64,000 nucleotides of DNA from Candidatus Gastranaerophilales bacterium (GTDB taxonomy: Bacteria > Cyanobacteriota > Vampirovibrionia > Gastranaerophilales > Gastranaerophilaceae), in NCBI GenBank assembly GCA_944322845.1, contig CALUQE010000005.1:1-64000 (forward strand). The letters are read 5' to 3'. Made by a program: the position numbers and the translations under genes. This document shows positions 17,406 through 25,752 of this stretch, piece after piece; the stretch's first letter is position 1; every line of letters begins with the position of its first letter. The notes below the pieces were generated by a model. That model saw only the letters and a program-made list of their open reading frames with translations, did no database searches and was not told where the DNA came from.

Positions 17406-17524
17406 TATAATCGACTTAGGGGCAAGTGTAGTACGGAGGTAATATCCCAATTACTTGATAGCCGAAATCGTAGTATCATCAGGTATTGCTTCAGGAATTA
17501 TTTACCCCCGGAAAGTATATGTGT
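17406..17524 (+). promoter_or_regulatory. Promoter and about 107-base leader before the paralogous gene pair
   Basis: TATAAT at 17406-17411 predicts a start near 17418 and a long leader to the ATG at 17525. The leader contains a possible hairpin GTAAT-ATCCCA-ATTAC near 17444-17459 and two GTAGTA motifs. It is more G+C-rich than the flank to its left (17175-17400, where I see nothing). It fits no riboswitch class that I recognise, so a structured leader is only a suggestion. Confidence 0.35.
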
Positions 17525-19216
17525 ATGATAGAAAAAATTAGCGTAGACACAACCGGAAAAATAAATAGCATTCAAGCCCGAAAAAATAAGAATGGAGAAC
17601 AGCAGACTTCTCCGAACTTTAAGGGGGCAGGGAATCTTTTGCTGCAAGGCATTCAGGCTTGCGAAAAAATGCCTATGGTTAATGTTGCGGTTGTTGATAT
17701 GCTTTCTGCCATACTTCCAAGAACTATTGTAGAATCTATGACTAACTGGTTTGCAGGGTTTGAAGCCTTTAGAAGAGAATCCTCAGGACTTGTTGTAAAC
17801 TGTCTTATTCCGAGTATTATTACTCTCGGGTTTGCTAAAATGCTGAATGGCTCTACAATGGGCAGCCTCGGCAAAAAGATTGATATGTCTGAATGCTGGG
17901 CTGACAGCTCGTTAATAGATGAGGCAAAAGAATATTACATTAAATCAGGCTCTCAGGACAAAGTTAAAGAAGCCCTGAGAAATATTTTAGGTGATATTGA
18001 AGGTTTTGAAGGCAAAGAAAAAATTGTATTTAAAGATGCTTTGTCAGCAGAAGAACTGGATAAATATGCCGACAGGCTGGCAGAGCTTTCACGTTCTAAC
18101 AAATCTAATAAAGAATTAGGAAAAGAAATTAAAAAGATTTCTGCAGAAATTGTAGATAAGACACATGTTGCAGAAAATGTTAAAATCGCAGGCATAAAAA
18201 ATGAGGTAAAAGCCTCCTCCGTAAACGGGATGCTCGTTGACTCCGTCAAATTCTTTAAAGGTTTTCAATCAAGAAGTCAGGGTACGATAGAAGATTTTGC
18301 CAGAAAAAGCAAAAACCTTGTCAGAGCAAAAAGCGGTCTCGGACTTGCGGTTATTCTGCCGCTTGCTATCTCTATGCAGTATATTAACCGCTGGATAACG
18401 GGAAAGGTTTCCGGAGTTAAGGGTGCACCGATTTATGATGACTTTGGCAAAGGTAAAAGCACTATAGAAGAAAACCCTAAGGCCAAAGAAGGTTTGCTGC
18501 AGCAGAAATTAATCTCAATCTCTTCAATGATTGGTGTATCTTTGCTTTCAATGATGAAAAAACCAACACTCGGAATGCTTGAATTCAAAGGTATGTTCCC
18601 GACAATGGATCAGGCAAGAATAATTTCTACCGCAACTTTTGCCTCCCGTATGGCTGCTGCCGACGACAAGAATGAACTGGCAGAATCTACCGTACGTGAT
18701 ATAGCAACATTCTCCGGATTATATTTCCTCGGAGATTACGCAGACAAAGGCGCTGCAACATTAATCGAAAAAACAAAAGGCGTTAAATTATTAAATGATA
18801 CAAAACCGCTTAAGTCTGATGCTAATATATTTGAAAGATTCTGGCACTGGGTTAAAGATGTAAAAGTTAAATCTTCTGATGAAGTAGTAAGTAAAACCGC
18901 AGAAATGTTGAAAAAGCAAGGAAAAACTCCTGACACGGAACAGCTTAAAATAATTGAAAAAGAATTGAAACATGCAGTTAATTTACGTTCAGCTTGTCAG
19001 GCAACTAATATTGGTGTATCATTAGCTTTGTTAGGGATTTTAGTTCCTATTTATACCAGACATAAAACAAAGAAAAAGCACGAGCAGGCATTAAAACTTG
19101 CTCAGGAAAAAGAAAAAACACAAGTCGAAAATAAAGATGAAAAGCCGGAACCCGTCACTCCTCTTGATATTCAATATCGTAAACTGACAGCAGGTTTCAG
19201 GGCTGATAAGCGTTAA
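17525..19216 (+). CDS. Lineage-type membrane-associated protein, paralogue 1
   Basis: 563 aa, function unknown. The polar N-terminus ends in NFKGA at residues 31-35. A conserved block ILPRTIVESMTNWFAGFEAFRRE follows, then an alpha-helical charged middle and several hydrophobic helices (for example GLGLAVILPLAISMQYINRW, and near the C-terminus TNIGVSLALLGILVPIY). The last 45 residues are basic and charged. The next gene shares the same plan: FKGA, a PRT...FRRE block, the SGLGLA/AGAGFA helix with IN after it, and an FxGMFPT/FTGKMPT block. GGAAAG nine bases before the ATG at 17525 decides this start over the earlier TTG and ATG. A host-interaction or surface role is speculative. Confidence 0.75.
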   Translation: MIEKISVDTTGKINSIQARKNKNGEQQTSPNFKGAGNLLLQGIQACEKMPMVNVAVVDMLSAILPRTIVESMTNWFAGFEAFRRESSGLVVNCLIPSIITLGFAKMLNGSTMGSLGKKIDMSECWADSSLIDEAKEYYIKSGSQDKVKEALRNILGDIEGFEGKEKIVFKDALSAEELDKYADRLAELSRSNKSNKELGKEIKKISAEIVDKTHVAENVKIAGIKNEVKASSVNGMLVDSVKFFKGFQSRSQGTIEDFARKSKNLVRAKSGLGLAVILPLAISMQYINRWITGKVSGVKGAPIYDDFGKGKSTIEENPKAKEGLLQQKLISISSMIGVSLLSMMKKPTLGMLEFKGMFPTMDQARIISTATFASRMAAADDKNELAESTVRDIATFSGLYFLGDYADKGAATLIEKTKGVKLLNDTKPLKSDANIFERFWHWVKDVKVKSSDEVVSKTAEMLKKQGKTPDTEQLKIIEKELKHAVNLRSACQATNIGVSLALLGILVPIYTRHKTKKKHEQALKLAQEKEKTQVENKDEKPEPVTPLDIQYRKLTAGFRADKR

Positions 19217-19223
19217 GGTAAAT

Positions 19224-20879
19224 ATGAAAGTACAATTAACTCCACAACAAACAACAAACCAACAACCACAATTCAAAGGCGCAGTAGACAGCGGCTTACG
19301 TTACCTTGCAACAAATCAGGCAATCGGCGCAAACGGTGTAGACTTTTGTTTTATGGTAACTCCGAGAACCGCAAGTGATACTATCAAGCGCGGTCCTGCA
19401 GCCGGTCTTGAGACGTTCAGACGTGAAATCATGGGCACGGTTAACGATTCCTGCATCGGTTTATTCGGGGCTGCATCCGGTGCCATGATTGCTTGCGGAT
19501 TGAACAAAAAATACGGACTTAATGTAAATAAATTATTTACAGCTCCTGAAACTTTAAATATATTAGCTGAAAATAAATCCGAACAAATTAAAAATAATCA
19601 GACACAAATTGATTATATTAAAAAGACTCTATCTGACGTTAAAGCTTACAATCCGACTTCAGCACGCTCCGACTCAGAAGGATTTGTTAAACTTTCACAA
19701 AAAACGATTGACGAAGCCGCAGAATTTTTTGATAAAGCTTTAAATGACAAAACTCTTGATTTCCATAACTGGACAAAAGATAAAACAGCCGGTTCAAGAA
19801 GCGTAATTATAAATAAAATCACCGAAGACACCGGTGCTCAATCAAGATATATTTTAGAATCTGCCGATAAAAAGATTAAGAGTGAAACCAGCTTAAAATC
19901 TCTGCTTAACGATATTTATATTGTTTCAGATTCATTTAATCACGACAAAGTTAAAAATGCATTCAAACAACAAATTGAAACCGGTGCACCTGTTAAGAAT
20001 AATACATTTGTAAAAGGTGTTCAGAAATTTATGAAATCCCGTGCCGGAGCAGGTTTTGCAATAGCTTCCGCAGTCGGTCTCTCTGTTCAGCCGATTAACA
20101 TGTACCTTACAAAACTTAAGACAGGAACTGACGGCTTTGTCGGTGTAGAAGGACGTTCTAAAGATAATTCAAACGGATTCAAAGGACTTAAAGTATTAAG
20201 CAGTGCAGCATTTTTCAGTATGATTCTTGCAACACTCAATATGTCTCCTTTAAAATTTATTAAATCTCCGGGAACATTTATGGATAAAATGTCTTTCACC
20301 GGTAAAATGCCTACAATTAACCAGTTAAAAGGTGTGTATGGTGTTACAATTATTTCAAGAATTTTCTCTGCAAGAGACAAAGACGAACTCAGAGAAGTTC
20401 TGACAAAAGATACACTCGGATACTTAAGCTGGCTTGTTCTCGGTGATATCGTTAACAAACTTGTTGCAGACGGTCTGGATAAAACGGTTATGAATTACAA
20501 GCGCGGACTTGAGAATGCTAATCCGTTTAAACGGACATTTAATGCTTCATTAAAAACAAGAGATGAAATTCTGATAGAAACTCTTGCGCAGAACGGCAAA
20601 ACTACAACTAAACAAATTGGCGGCAACACAGTTGCGAAATCTTTCAAAGAAATGTTAAAAGATGTTGAAACTCTTGAACCACAGGTTAAAAAACTTACCA
20701 AAAAACGCCTGCGTGCTCTTAATGCCGCTCAGGTTGCAGGTTATGTATTCTCAGGACTTGTACTCGGACTCGGTATTCCTAACCTGAATATTTACATAAC
20801 CAACACACTTGATAAAAAACGTAAAGCAGCTGCCGCTCAAAAGGCTCAAATCACTGAACCAAGCCGCAAAACAGCATAA
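19224..20879 (+). CDS. Lineage-type membrane-associated protein, paralogue 2
   Basis: 551 aa, function unknown, seven bases after its paralogue and clearly in the same operon. N-terminal MKVQLTPQQTTNQQPQFKGA places the F-K-G motif at 17-19. TPRTASDTIKRGPAAGLETFRREIMGTV corresponds to the PRT/FRRE block of the first protein (positions about 50-77). Hydrophobic helices include AGAGFAIASAVGLSVQPINM and one near residue 510 (AAQVAGYVFSGLVLGLGIPN). AAGG precedes the ATG. The final 34 bases overlap the 3' end of the convergent pgeF gene. Confidence 0.75.
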   Translation: MKVQLTPQQTTNQQPQFKGAVDSGLRYLATNQAIGANGVDFCFMVTPRTASDTIKRGPAAGLETFRREIMGTVNDSCIGLFGAASGAMIACGLNKKYGLNVNKLFTAPETLNILAENKSEQIKNNQTQIDYIKKTLSDVKAYNPTSARSDSEGFVKLSQKTIDEAAEFFDKALNDKTLDFHNWTKDKTAGSRSVIINKITEDTGAQSRYILESADKKIKSETSLKSLLNDIYIVSDSFNHDKVKNAFKQQIETGAPVKNNTFVKGVQKFMKSRAGAGFAIASAVGLSVQPINMYLTKLKTGTDGFVGVEGRSKDNSNGFKGLKVLSSAAFFSMILATLNMSPLKFIKSPGTFMDKMSFTGKMPTINQLKGVYGVTIISRIFSARDKDELREVLTKDTLGYLSWLVLGDIVNKLVADGLDKTVMNYKRGLENANPFKRTFNASLKTRDEILIETLAQNGKTTTKQIGGNTVAKSFKEMLKDVETLEPQVKKLTKKRLRALNAAQVAGYVFSGLVLGLGIPNLNIYITNTLDKKRKAAAAQKAQITEPSRKTA

Positions 20880-21502
20880 TGCCGGTTTGCTGTACCTTTT
20901 TCTTTTCTGTAAGAATAAAATAAATCATTATTGCAGCTTGTGCAGTACGGGCAAATATCAATATTTTTTACCCCTATCTCCTCAAGCTGGCGTGAATTAA
21001 TTTTCTTGAGGTCGACATTTCTGTTTTCATACAAGCCGGAAGAATCTTTTACGGTTTCTAATAATTTATCCCTGACTTCTTCCGAAACTTCATAACAGCA
21101 AATTGAAATAGCCGGCCCTATAACAGCAATAATATCCTGAGGATTTGATTTCATTTTCCGTATAGTTTTAACCCCGATTGAAGCGGCCGTTCCTCTCCAG
21201 CCGGCGTGTGAAACAGCTCCGATATTTTGTTTTTTATCATAAAAAATTAAAGGCGTACAATCTGCAAATCTCAAATAAATCGTGTCATTTGTGTTTGTCA
21301 AAATTAACCCGTCCGTATCCGGATATTCAAGCCTTTCATCCACAAATTCCACATGGTCGCTATGGGTCTGCTCCGGTCTTATAACCCTTCCGCCATTTTC
21401 AGGAATGTCCCCGGGATTAAACCCTCTTGTTGTAAAAAAAGCATTGCTTAAAAATGAACTCTTTAAAACTCTCTTCCCGTTAATTTCATCAAAATAAAAC
21501 AT
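20846..21502 (-). CDS. pgeF: PgeF/YfiH-family laccase-domain protein (purine nucleoside-cleaving)
   Basis: 218 aa. Signatures: RPEQTHSDHV, LRFADCTPLIF, GAVSHAGWRGT and the C-terminal FYSYRKEKGTANRHYAV. The family, once called polyphenol oxidase, includes enzymes that phosphorolyse or deaminate purine nucleosides and an editing enzyme for peptidoglycan precursors; which activity applies is not decided by sequence. No ribosome site precedes the ATG; a TGTTATATT extended -10 ends six bases before it, predicting a leaderless mRNA. Confidence 0.9.
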   Translation of the reverse strand: MFYFDEINGKRVLKSSFLSNAFFTTRGFNPGDIPENGGRVIRPEQTHSDHVEFVDERLEYPDTDGLILTNTNDTIYLRFADCTPLIFYDKKQNIGAVSHAGWRGTAASIGVKTIRKMKSNPQDIIAVIGPAISICCYEVSEEVRDKLLETVKDSSGLYENRNVDLKKINSRQLEEIGVKNIDICPYCTSCNNDLFYSYRKEKGTANRHYAVLRLGSVI

Positions 21503-21508
21503 AATAAA

Positions 21509-21517
21509 AATATAACA
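21509..21517 (-). promoter_or_regulatory. pgeF leaderless-type extended -10
   Basis: Leftward TGTTATATT at 21517-21509 is followed by exactly six bases and the pgeF ATG at 21502. There is no purine-rich ribosome site. Confidence 0.55.
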
Positions 21518-21522
21518 TAAAT

Positions 21523-21553
21523 AAAGGCGCGGCGGATTCTCCGCCGCGCCTTT
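21523..21553 (-). terminator. Terminator after the ROK kinase gene
   Basis: A 14-bp, very G+C-rich stem (AAAGGCGCGGCGGA with TCCGCCGCGCCTTT, loop TTC) with T-rich continuation lies 22 bases past the kinase stop. Confidence 0.9.
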
Positions 21554-21574
21554 ATTAAACTTAATTTAAAATAA

Positions 21575-22519
21575 CTAAGATTTAATCAACAAGCTTGCGC
21601 CGATTACGCCTGCCGTGTTTCCCAATTGCGCCGGAACAACTTCGACTTCTCTTTGTATCGTCATAGCGCGTTTTGCAATTGTTTCTCTTATCGGGTCAAG
21701 CAGAATATCTCCCGCATCTGCGACACCGCCGCCGATTATAATTTTTTCAGGGTTAAGAAGGTTAACAACGCTTGTTAATCCCATACCGATGTATTCACCC
21801 ATAATTCTGAAAATTTGTCTCGCAACAGGATCGCCTTCTTTTGCGGCAACCGCTACAATGTACGGTGTAATATCAGGGTTTGCGAGTTCTCTGTATTTTG
21901 TGGATTTACCGCCTCTTATGTATTCTTCTGCCATAGCAACAATGCTCGGGCCTGAAGCGTAAGCTTCCAAACAGCCTCTGTCGCCGCATCCGCAGAGAGG
22001 TCCGCCCTGCATATTAAGTTTAATATGTCCGATTTCACCTGCAGCATTATTTGCACCGCGGACAAGCTTACCGTTAACAACAAGCCCTGAGCCGATACCT
22101 GTTCCGACTGTTATACAAACTAAGTTTTCGCAGCCTATACCTGCACCGTAATTCAATTCGCCGAGTGTTGCAGTTCTAACGTCATTATCAACACGGGTCG
22201 GAATACCAAATTCCTTTTCCATAATTTCCGCAATCGGTACATTAACCCAGCCCGGAATATTAGGAGCTAATCTTACAATACCTTTCTTGCAATCAATTTG
22301 CCCCGGAAAACCAAAGCCCATACCTTCTATATCAGATGCTTTCATCTTTGTTTCTTTAAGCAAGTCTCTTACTGCATCTTTCATGCTGTTTATAGTATAT
22401 TCGTATCCCATCTCAGCTCGTGTCGGGATTGAATTTGAATAAATAATTTTTCCTTTGTCGCTTACAAGTGCGATTTTTACATTGGTTCCGCCTACGTCAA
22501 TACCAATTCTTTGTGCCAT
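21575..22519 (-). CDS. ROK-family glucokinase
   Basis: 314 aa. ATP-binding IGIDVGGTNVKIAL at the N-terminus, the ROK signature VTVGTGIGSGLVV...GANNAAGEIGH, and the zinc-binding CGCGDRGCLEAYAS identify a ROK sugar kinase. It most likely phosphorylates glucose to glucose-6-phosphate for glycolysis, in line with glgA and the GH77 enzyme in the window; another hexose or N-acetyl sugar is possible. GGAAGGAG lies before the ATG. It is transcribed alone, divergent from the DUF486 gene. Confidence 0.9.
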   Translation of the reverse strand: MAQRIGIDVGGTNVKIALVSDKGKIIYSNSIPTRAEMGYEYTINSMKDAVRDLLKETKMKASDIEGMGFGFPGQIDCKKGIVRLAPNIPGWVNVPIAEIMEKEFGIPTRVDNDVRTATLGELNYGAGIGCENLVCITVGTGIGSGLVVNGKLVRGANNAAGEIGHIKLNMQGGPLCGCGDRGCLEAYASGPSIVAMAEEYIRGGKSTKYRELANPDITPYIVAVAAKEGDPVARQIFRIMGEYIGMGLTSVVNLLNPEKIIIGGGVADAGDILLDPIRETIAKRAMTIQREVEVVPAQLGNTAGVIGASLLIKS

Positions 22520-22610
22520 TTATACTTTCTCCTTCCTATAAATAAGTGCTTAAATTCTAACACAAAGGGGGGTAAATGTATATATTTTCTACTTTTTAAA
22601 TTATATTTTG

Positions 22611-22619
22611 TGCTAAAAT
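22611..22619 (+). promoter_or_regulatory. Leaderless-type extended -10 of the DUF486 gene
   Basis: TGCTAAAAT at 22611-22619 is followed by six bases and the ATG at 22626, with no ribosome site. Confidence 0.55.
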
Positions 22620-22625
22620 TAATTT

Positions 22626-22964
22626 ATGTTCAGACATGTTGCACCGATAATTTTATTATTAATATCAAATATTTTTATGACATTTGCGTGGTACGGACAT
22701 TTGAGATTCAGAAGCCTGCCGCTCGTTATTGTAATTCTTGCAAGCTGGGGGATTGCCTTTTTTGAATACTGTTTTCAGGTTCCGGCAAACAGAATCGGTT
22801 ATAACTGCTACAACGCGGTTCAGCTGAAAACTATTCAGGAAGTTATTACACTTACGGTATTTTCTTTCTTTTCTGTTTTGTATCTTAAAGAACAATTCAA
22901 ATGGAATTATTTAATAGGTTTTATTTTTATTGTCCTTGCCGTATTTTTCATATTTAAAAAGTAG
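22626..22964 (+). CDS. DUF486 (DMT superfamily) small membrane protein
   Basis: 112 aa with four predicted transmembrane helices (about 5-24, 33-50, 68-85 and 93-110). The middle segment WGIAFFEYCFQVPANRIGYNCYNAVQLKTIQEVITL is characteristic of DUF486, a half-size relative of drug/metabolite transporters. The substrate is unknown. It sits 19 bases upstream of rimO, but rimO has its own -10. No ribosome site is present. Confidence 0.85.
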   Translation: MFRHVAPIILLLISNIFMTFAWYGHLRFRSLPLVIVILASWGIAFFEYCFQVPANRIGYNCYNAVQLKTIQEVITLTVFSFFSVLYLKEQFKWNYLIGFIFIVLAVFFIFKK

Positions 22965-22968
22965 TTTA

Positions 22969-22977
22969 TGTTAAAAT
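22969..22977 (+). promoter_or_regulatory. Leaderless-type extended -10 of rimO
   Basis: TGTTAAAAT at 22969-22977 is followed by six bases (AAAACT) and the rimO ATG at 22984. There is no ribosome site. Confidence 0.55.
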
Positions 22978-22983
22978 AAAACT

Positions 22984-24282
22984 ATGAAAAAGATAGCTCT
23001 CGTAAGTCACGGATGTGCAAAAAATTTAGTTGATTCGGAATTAATTCTCGGACTTTTAGCCCAAAACGGGTATGAAATTACACTGAACGAAGATGAAACA
23101 GATACGGTTATTGTAAACACCTGTTCATTTATTTGCGATGCGGAAAGAGAGTCAATCCGTTCAATTCTTGAACTTATCGACAAAGGTAAAAATGTTATCG
23201 TAACAGGCTGCCTGTCACAAAAACACCCGCAGGAATTAAAAGAAGAAATTCCTGAAATCAAAGCTGTAATCGGAACAACGGATTTTACAAAGATTATTGA
23301 TATCTTAAAAAAGATTGATAAAGAGTACGTTTGCGAAGTAAGCGAAAAACCTGAATATATTTACCCCGAAAATATTGAGCGCCAGCAGATTACAATGGGT
23401 GCAAGCTCTTATATCAAAATTGCAGACGGCTGCAACTACAGGTGCGGTTACTGCGTTATTCCTTATCTGAGAGGAAATTATCATTCAAGAAAGATTGAAG
23501 ATATTGTTGAAGAAGCGAAAAAACTAGTTAAAAAAGGAGTTACGGAAATTATCCTTGTAGCACAGGATACAACCGGTTACGGAATTGATATTTATAAAAA
23601 GCCAATGCTTGCAAAGCTTCTTGAAGAATTAAATGCCATCGAGGGGCTCGGCTGGATTCGTGTAATGTATGCTTATCCGACGCAAATGAGCGACGAACTT
23701 TTGGATACAATAGCAAGGTTGGATAAAGTCGTTAAATATGTCGATATTCCGCTCCAGCATTCACATCCTGAGATGTTAAAAATGATGAACCGTCCGTCTT
23801 TCGATTATCGCCCGATGATAGAAAACATAAGAAAAAGAATTCCTGACGTTTCAATCAGAACGGCGTTTATCGTGGGATATCCCGGAGAAACGGAAGAGCA
23901 TTTTGAACATTTATGCAATTTTGTCCGCGATATGAAATTTGACAGAATGGGTGTATTTACTTATTCAAGAGAAAAAGGAACTCCGTCTTATAAAATGCCG
24001 AACCGCATACCTGCTAAAATTGCAAAACAGAGATACAAAAAGCTTATGGAAATCCAGCAGGAAATTTCAATTGAGCGTAACAAAAAATTTGTAGGCAAAA
24101 CAATTCCTTGCATAATAGAATGCAGCTCTGACGAAGGTGAAGTTATTGCAAGAACCCAGTATGACGCTCCTGAAATTGATGGAGTAGTAAATATTCAAAC
24201 AGATAAAATGGTCGTTCCCGGTGACATTGAAATGGTAAAAATTACCGGTTCAACCGAATATGATTTAGTTGGAGAAATATAA
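22984..24282 (+). CDS. rimO: Ribosomal protein S12 methylthiotransferase RimO
   Basis: 432 aa radical-SAM enzyme that adds a methylthio group to an aspartate of ribosomal protein S12. The N-terminal UPF0004 domain has the auxiliary cluster cysteines C11, C47 and C76; the radical-SAM triad is C150, C154 and C157 (CNYRCGYC). A TRAM domain occupies the C-terminus (about 365-432). SHGCAKNLVDSE distinguishes RimO from MiaB. It ends at a strong two-way terminator shared with adk. Confidence 0.97.
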   Translation: MKKIALVSHGCAKNLVDSELILGLLAQNGYEITLNEDETDTVIVNTCSFICDAERESIRSILELIDKGKNVIVTGCLSQKHPQELKEEIPEIKAVIGTTDFTKIIDILKKIDKEYVCEVSEKPEYIYPENIERQQITMGASSYIKIADGCNYRCGYCVIPYLRGNYHSRKIEDIVEEAKKLVKKGVTEIILVAQDTTGYGIDIYKKPMLAKLLEELNAIEGLGWIRVMYAYPTQMSDELLDTIARLDKVVKYVDIPLQHSHPEMLKMMNRPSFDYRPMIENIRKRIPDVSIRTAFIVGYPGETEEHFEHLCNFVRDMKFDRMGVFTYSREKGTPSYKMPNRIPAKIAKQRYKKLMEIQQEISIERNKKFVGKTIPCIIECSSDEGEVIARTQYDAPEIDGVVNIQTDKMVVPGDIEMVKITGSTEYDLVGEI

Positions 24283-24321
24283 AAAAGGTGCGGATTTTGC
24301 AAAGCAAAATCCGCACCTTTT
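24283..24321. terminator. Bidirectional terminator between rimO and adk
   Basis: An 18-bp perfect stem starting AAAAGGTGCGG with a 3-base loop and A/T ends lies between the convergent stops. Confidence 0.9.
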
Positions 24322-24326
24322 CAAAT

Positions 24327-24986
24327 CTATTGATTTACCGCATTCAAAAGTCTTTCCCAGACTTCATCAATTGAACCGTTTGCATCTATTTTGTATAAAA
24401 CGCCTTTATCTTCATAGAATTTAATCAATGGAGCTGTTTCTCTATAGTATGTGTCGAAACGGGCTTTTGCGGTTTCTTCATTATCATCAGCTCTGGTTTT
24501 CAGCTCTGTACCGCACTTATCGCAAATATTTTCCACCTTGGACGGCTTAAATTTTTTATTATAAATCTCGCCGCATTTAGGACAGGATTGACGTGCCACA
24601 ATTCTGTCAATAAGAATCTGTGTATCAATATCAAAATAGATTGCTTTGAAAGAAACTTTTTCATCCTTGTTAATTTCCGCATTAATTTCTTCCAGCATTT
24701 CTGCCTGTTCCAAACTTCTCGGATAACCGTCAAGAACGTATCCGTTTTTACAATCTTCTTCAGAAAGTCTCTTGGCTATAATTTTACCAACAAGCTCAGC
24801 AGGCACTAATTGTCCTTTATCAATAAATGACTTTGCAACTTTACCTTCCTCAGATTCTTTTGCTATCTCTGCTCTTAAAAGAGAACCGGTATCAACGTGA
24901 GGAAACCCGAGATATTCTGACAATTTATTAGTCTGGGTACCTTTACCGCATGCCGGAGGTCCTAAAAAAATAAGTTCTTTTTTCAT
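24327..24986 (-). CDS. adk: Adenylate kinase (zinc-lid type)
   Basis: 219 aa. It catalyses ATP + AMP to 2 ADP. The P-loop is GPPACGKGTQ at 9-18, with A-C where most have G-A. VLDGYPRSLEQA follows, and the lid carries a four-cysteine zinc site, C135, C138, C155 and C158. AAAGGAG lies before the ATG. It is monocistronic here, not beside secY as in many bacteria. Confidence 0.97.
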   Translation of the reverse strand: MKKELIFLGPPACGKGTQTNKLSEYLGFPHVDTGSLLRAEIAKESEEGKVAKSFIDKGQLVPAELVGKIIAKRLSEEDCKNGYVLDGYPRSLEQAEMLEEINAEINKDEKVSFKAIYFDIDTQILIDRIVARQSCPKCGEIYNKKFKPSKVENICDKCGTELKTRADDNEETAKARFDTYYRETAPLIKFYEDKGVLYKIDANGSIDEVWERLLNAVNQ

Positions 24987-25092
24987 GTCTCACTCCTTTA
25001 TACGTTTATTATAGAACTTAAATTATTATATGCAAAATTTTGAACATATTAAAAATAAAATCGTTACATAAATAAGAAACGGAGGGTCGCGT

Positions 25093-25440
25093 ATGAAAAA
25101 GGTTTTATCATTATTAAGTTTAATAGCAATCTTTAGCATAACATCTCCTGTATGTGCAGCTCCCGGCGGCGGTCCGGGCGGGCCGCCGCCGGGTCAGGTT
25201 TTACATGCCGGCCCTGGAATTCACAGAGGACACAGACCGCCTGCCGGCTGGGGAGCACCACCGCCTCCGCCGCCGCACAGATACCATCGAGGCTCCGCCA
25301 TAATCGGCGGAGTGTTAGCCAGGCGCAGCTGTTGGGGCTATCCTTACTGCGATTATAGAGTAGGAATGTACGGATACTATCCGCCGCCTTGCTATGGAAA
25401 CGGAGTTTATCTTAATGTCGGTATTCCGATAAGATTTTAA
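25093..25440 (+). CDS. Secreted Gly/Pro/His-rich small protein
   Basis: 115 aa. A clear signal peptide (MKKVLSLLSLIAIFSITSPVCA, cleavage after about residue 22) is followed by a low-complexity region of GGGPGGPPPG, HRGHRPP and PPPPPPHRYHRG runs and a short C-terminus with three cysteines in the tract CWGYPYC...PPPC. GGAGG precedes the ATG. It ends at a good terminator. It resembles small exported proline/glycine-rich envelope proteins; function is unknown, and the histidines could bind metal. Confidence 0.75.
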   Translation: MKKVLSLLSLIAIFSITSPVCAAPGGGPGGPPPGQVLHAGPGIHRGHRPPAGWGAPPPPPPHRYHRGSAIIGGVLARRSCWGYPYCDYRVGMYGYYPPPCYGNGVYLNVGIPIRF

Positions 25441-25475
25441 TCTTTCTCAAATTTCTTTCTCCCAAAAGCACCAAG

Positions 25476-25505
25476 CTCCTGTTATAAAACAGGAGTTTTT
25501 ATTTT
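25476..25505 (+). terminator. Terminator after the Gly/Pro-rich gene
   Basis: An 8-bp stem, CTCCTGTT with AACAGGAG (25476-25495), is followed by TTTTTATTTT. Confidence 0.9.
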
Positions 25506-25512
25506 GATAATA

Positions 25513-25521
25513 TGCTAAACT
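25513..25521 (+). promoter_or_regulatory. Leaderless-type extended -10 before the 74-aa gene
   Basis: TGCTAAACT at 25513-25521 lies six bases before the ATG at 25528; no ribosome site is present. Confidence 0.5.
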
Positions 25522-25527
25522 ATAGTT

Positions 25528-25752
25528 ATGATTGACTTAAATACAGGTAATGAAATTAAGGCGTTATATAAACTTGTAGAAATCAAGGGTGGAAAGAGGA
25601 TTGAGAAATTCAAGACTCCGGATATCAAGCGAGCATTAAGATTCCACAAATGGTATGTTGCACGCTACAGGCAGGGATTGTTGATGGAAATTCTGCCTGA
25701 GAAAAAGGTTTACGACTGGAAAGAAAAGAAGGTAAACTATCAATTTGAATAG
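25528..25752 (+). CDS. Small basic protein co-encoded with a UmuC-like polymerase
   Basis: 74 aa, rich in K and R, with no recognised domain; residues 20-55 (KRIEKFKTPDIKRALRFHKWYVARYRQ) look like a basic helix pair that could touch DNA or RNA. It overlaps the polymerase start by 8 bases, so the two are very likely coupled. In many bacteria the gene in front of umuC is umuD, but this protein has no LexA/UmuD-type protease residues. Its role as a polymerase partner is inference. Confidence 0.6.
   Translation: MIDLNTGNEIKALYKLVEIKGGKRIEKFKTPDIKRALRFHKWYVARYRQGLLMEILPEKKVYDWKEKKVNYQFE

Noticed and set aside
17412..17524. Known riboswitch (c-di-GMP, TPP, Mn, fluoride)
   Set aside because: None of the conserved core words of these classes could be matched in the leader.
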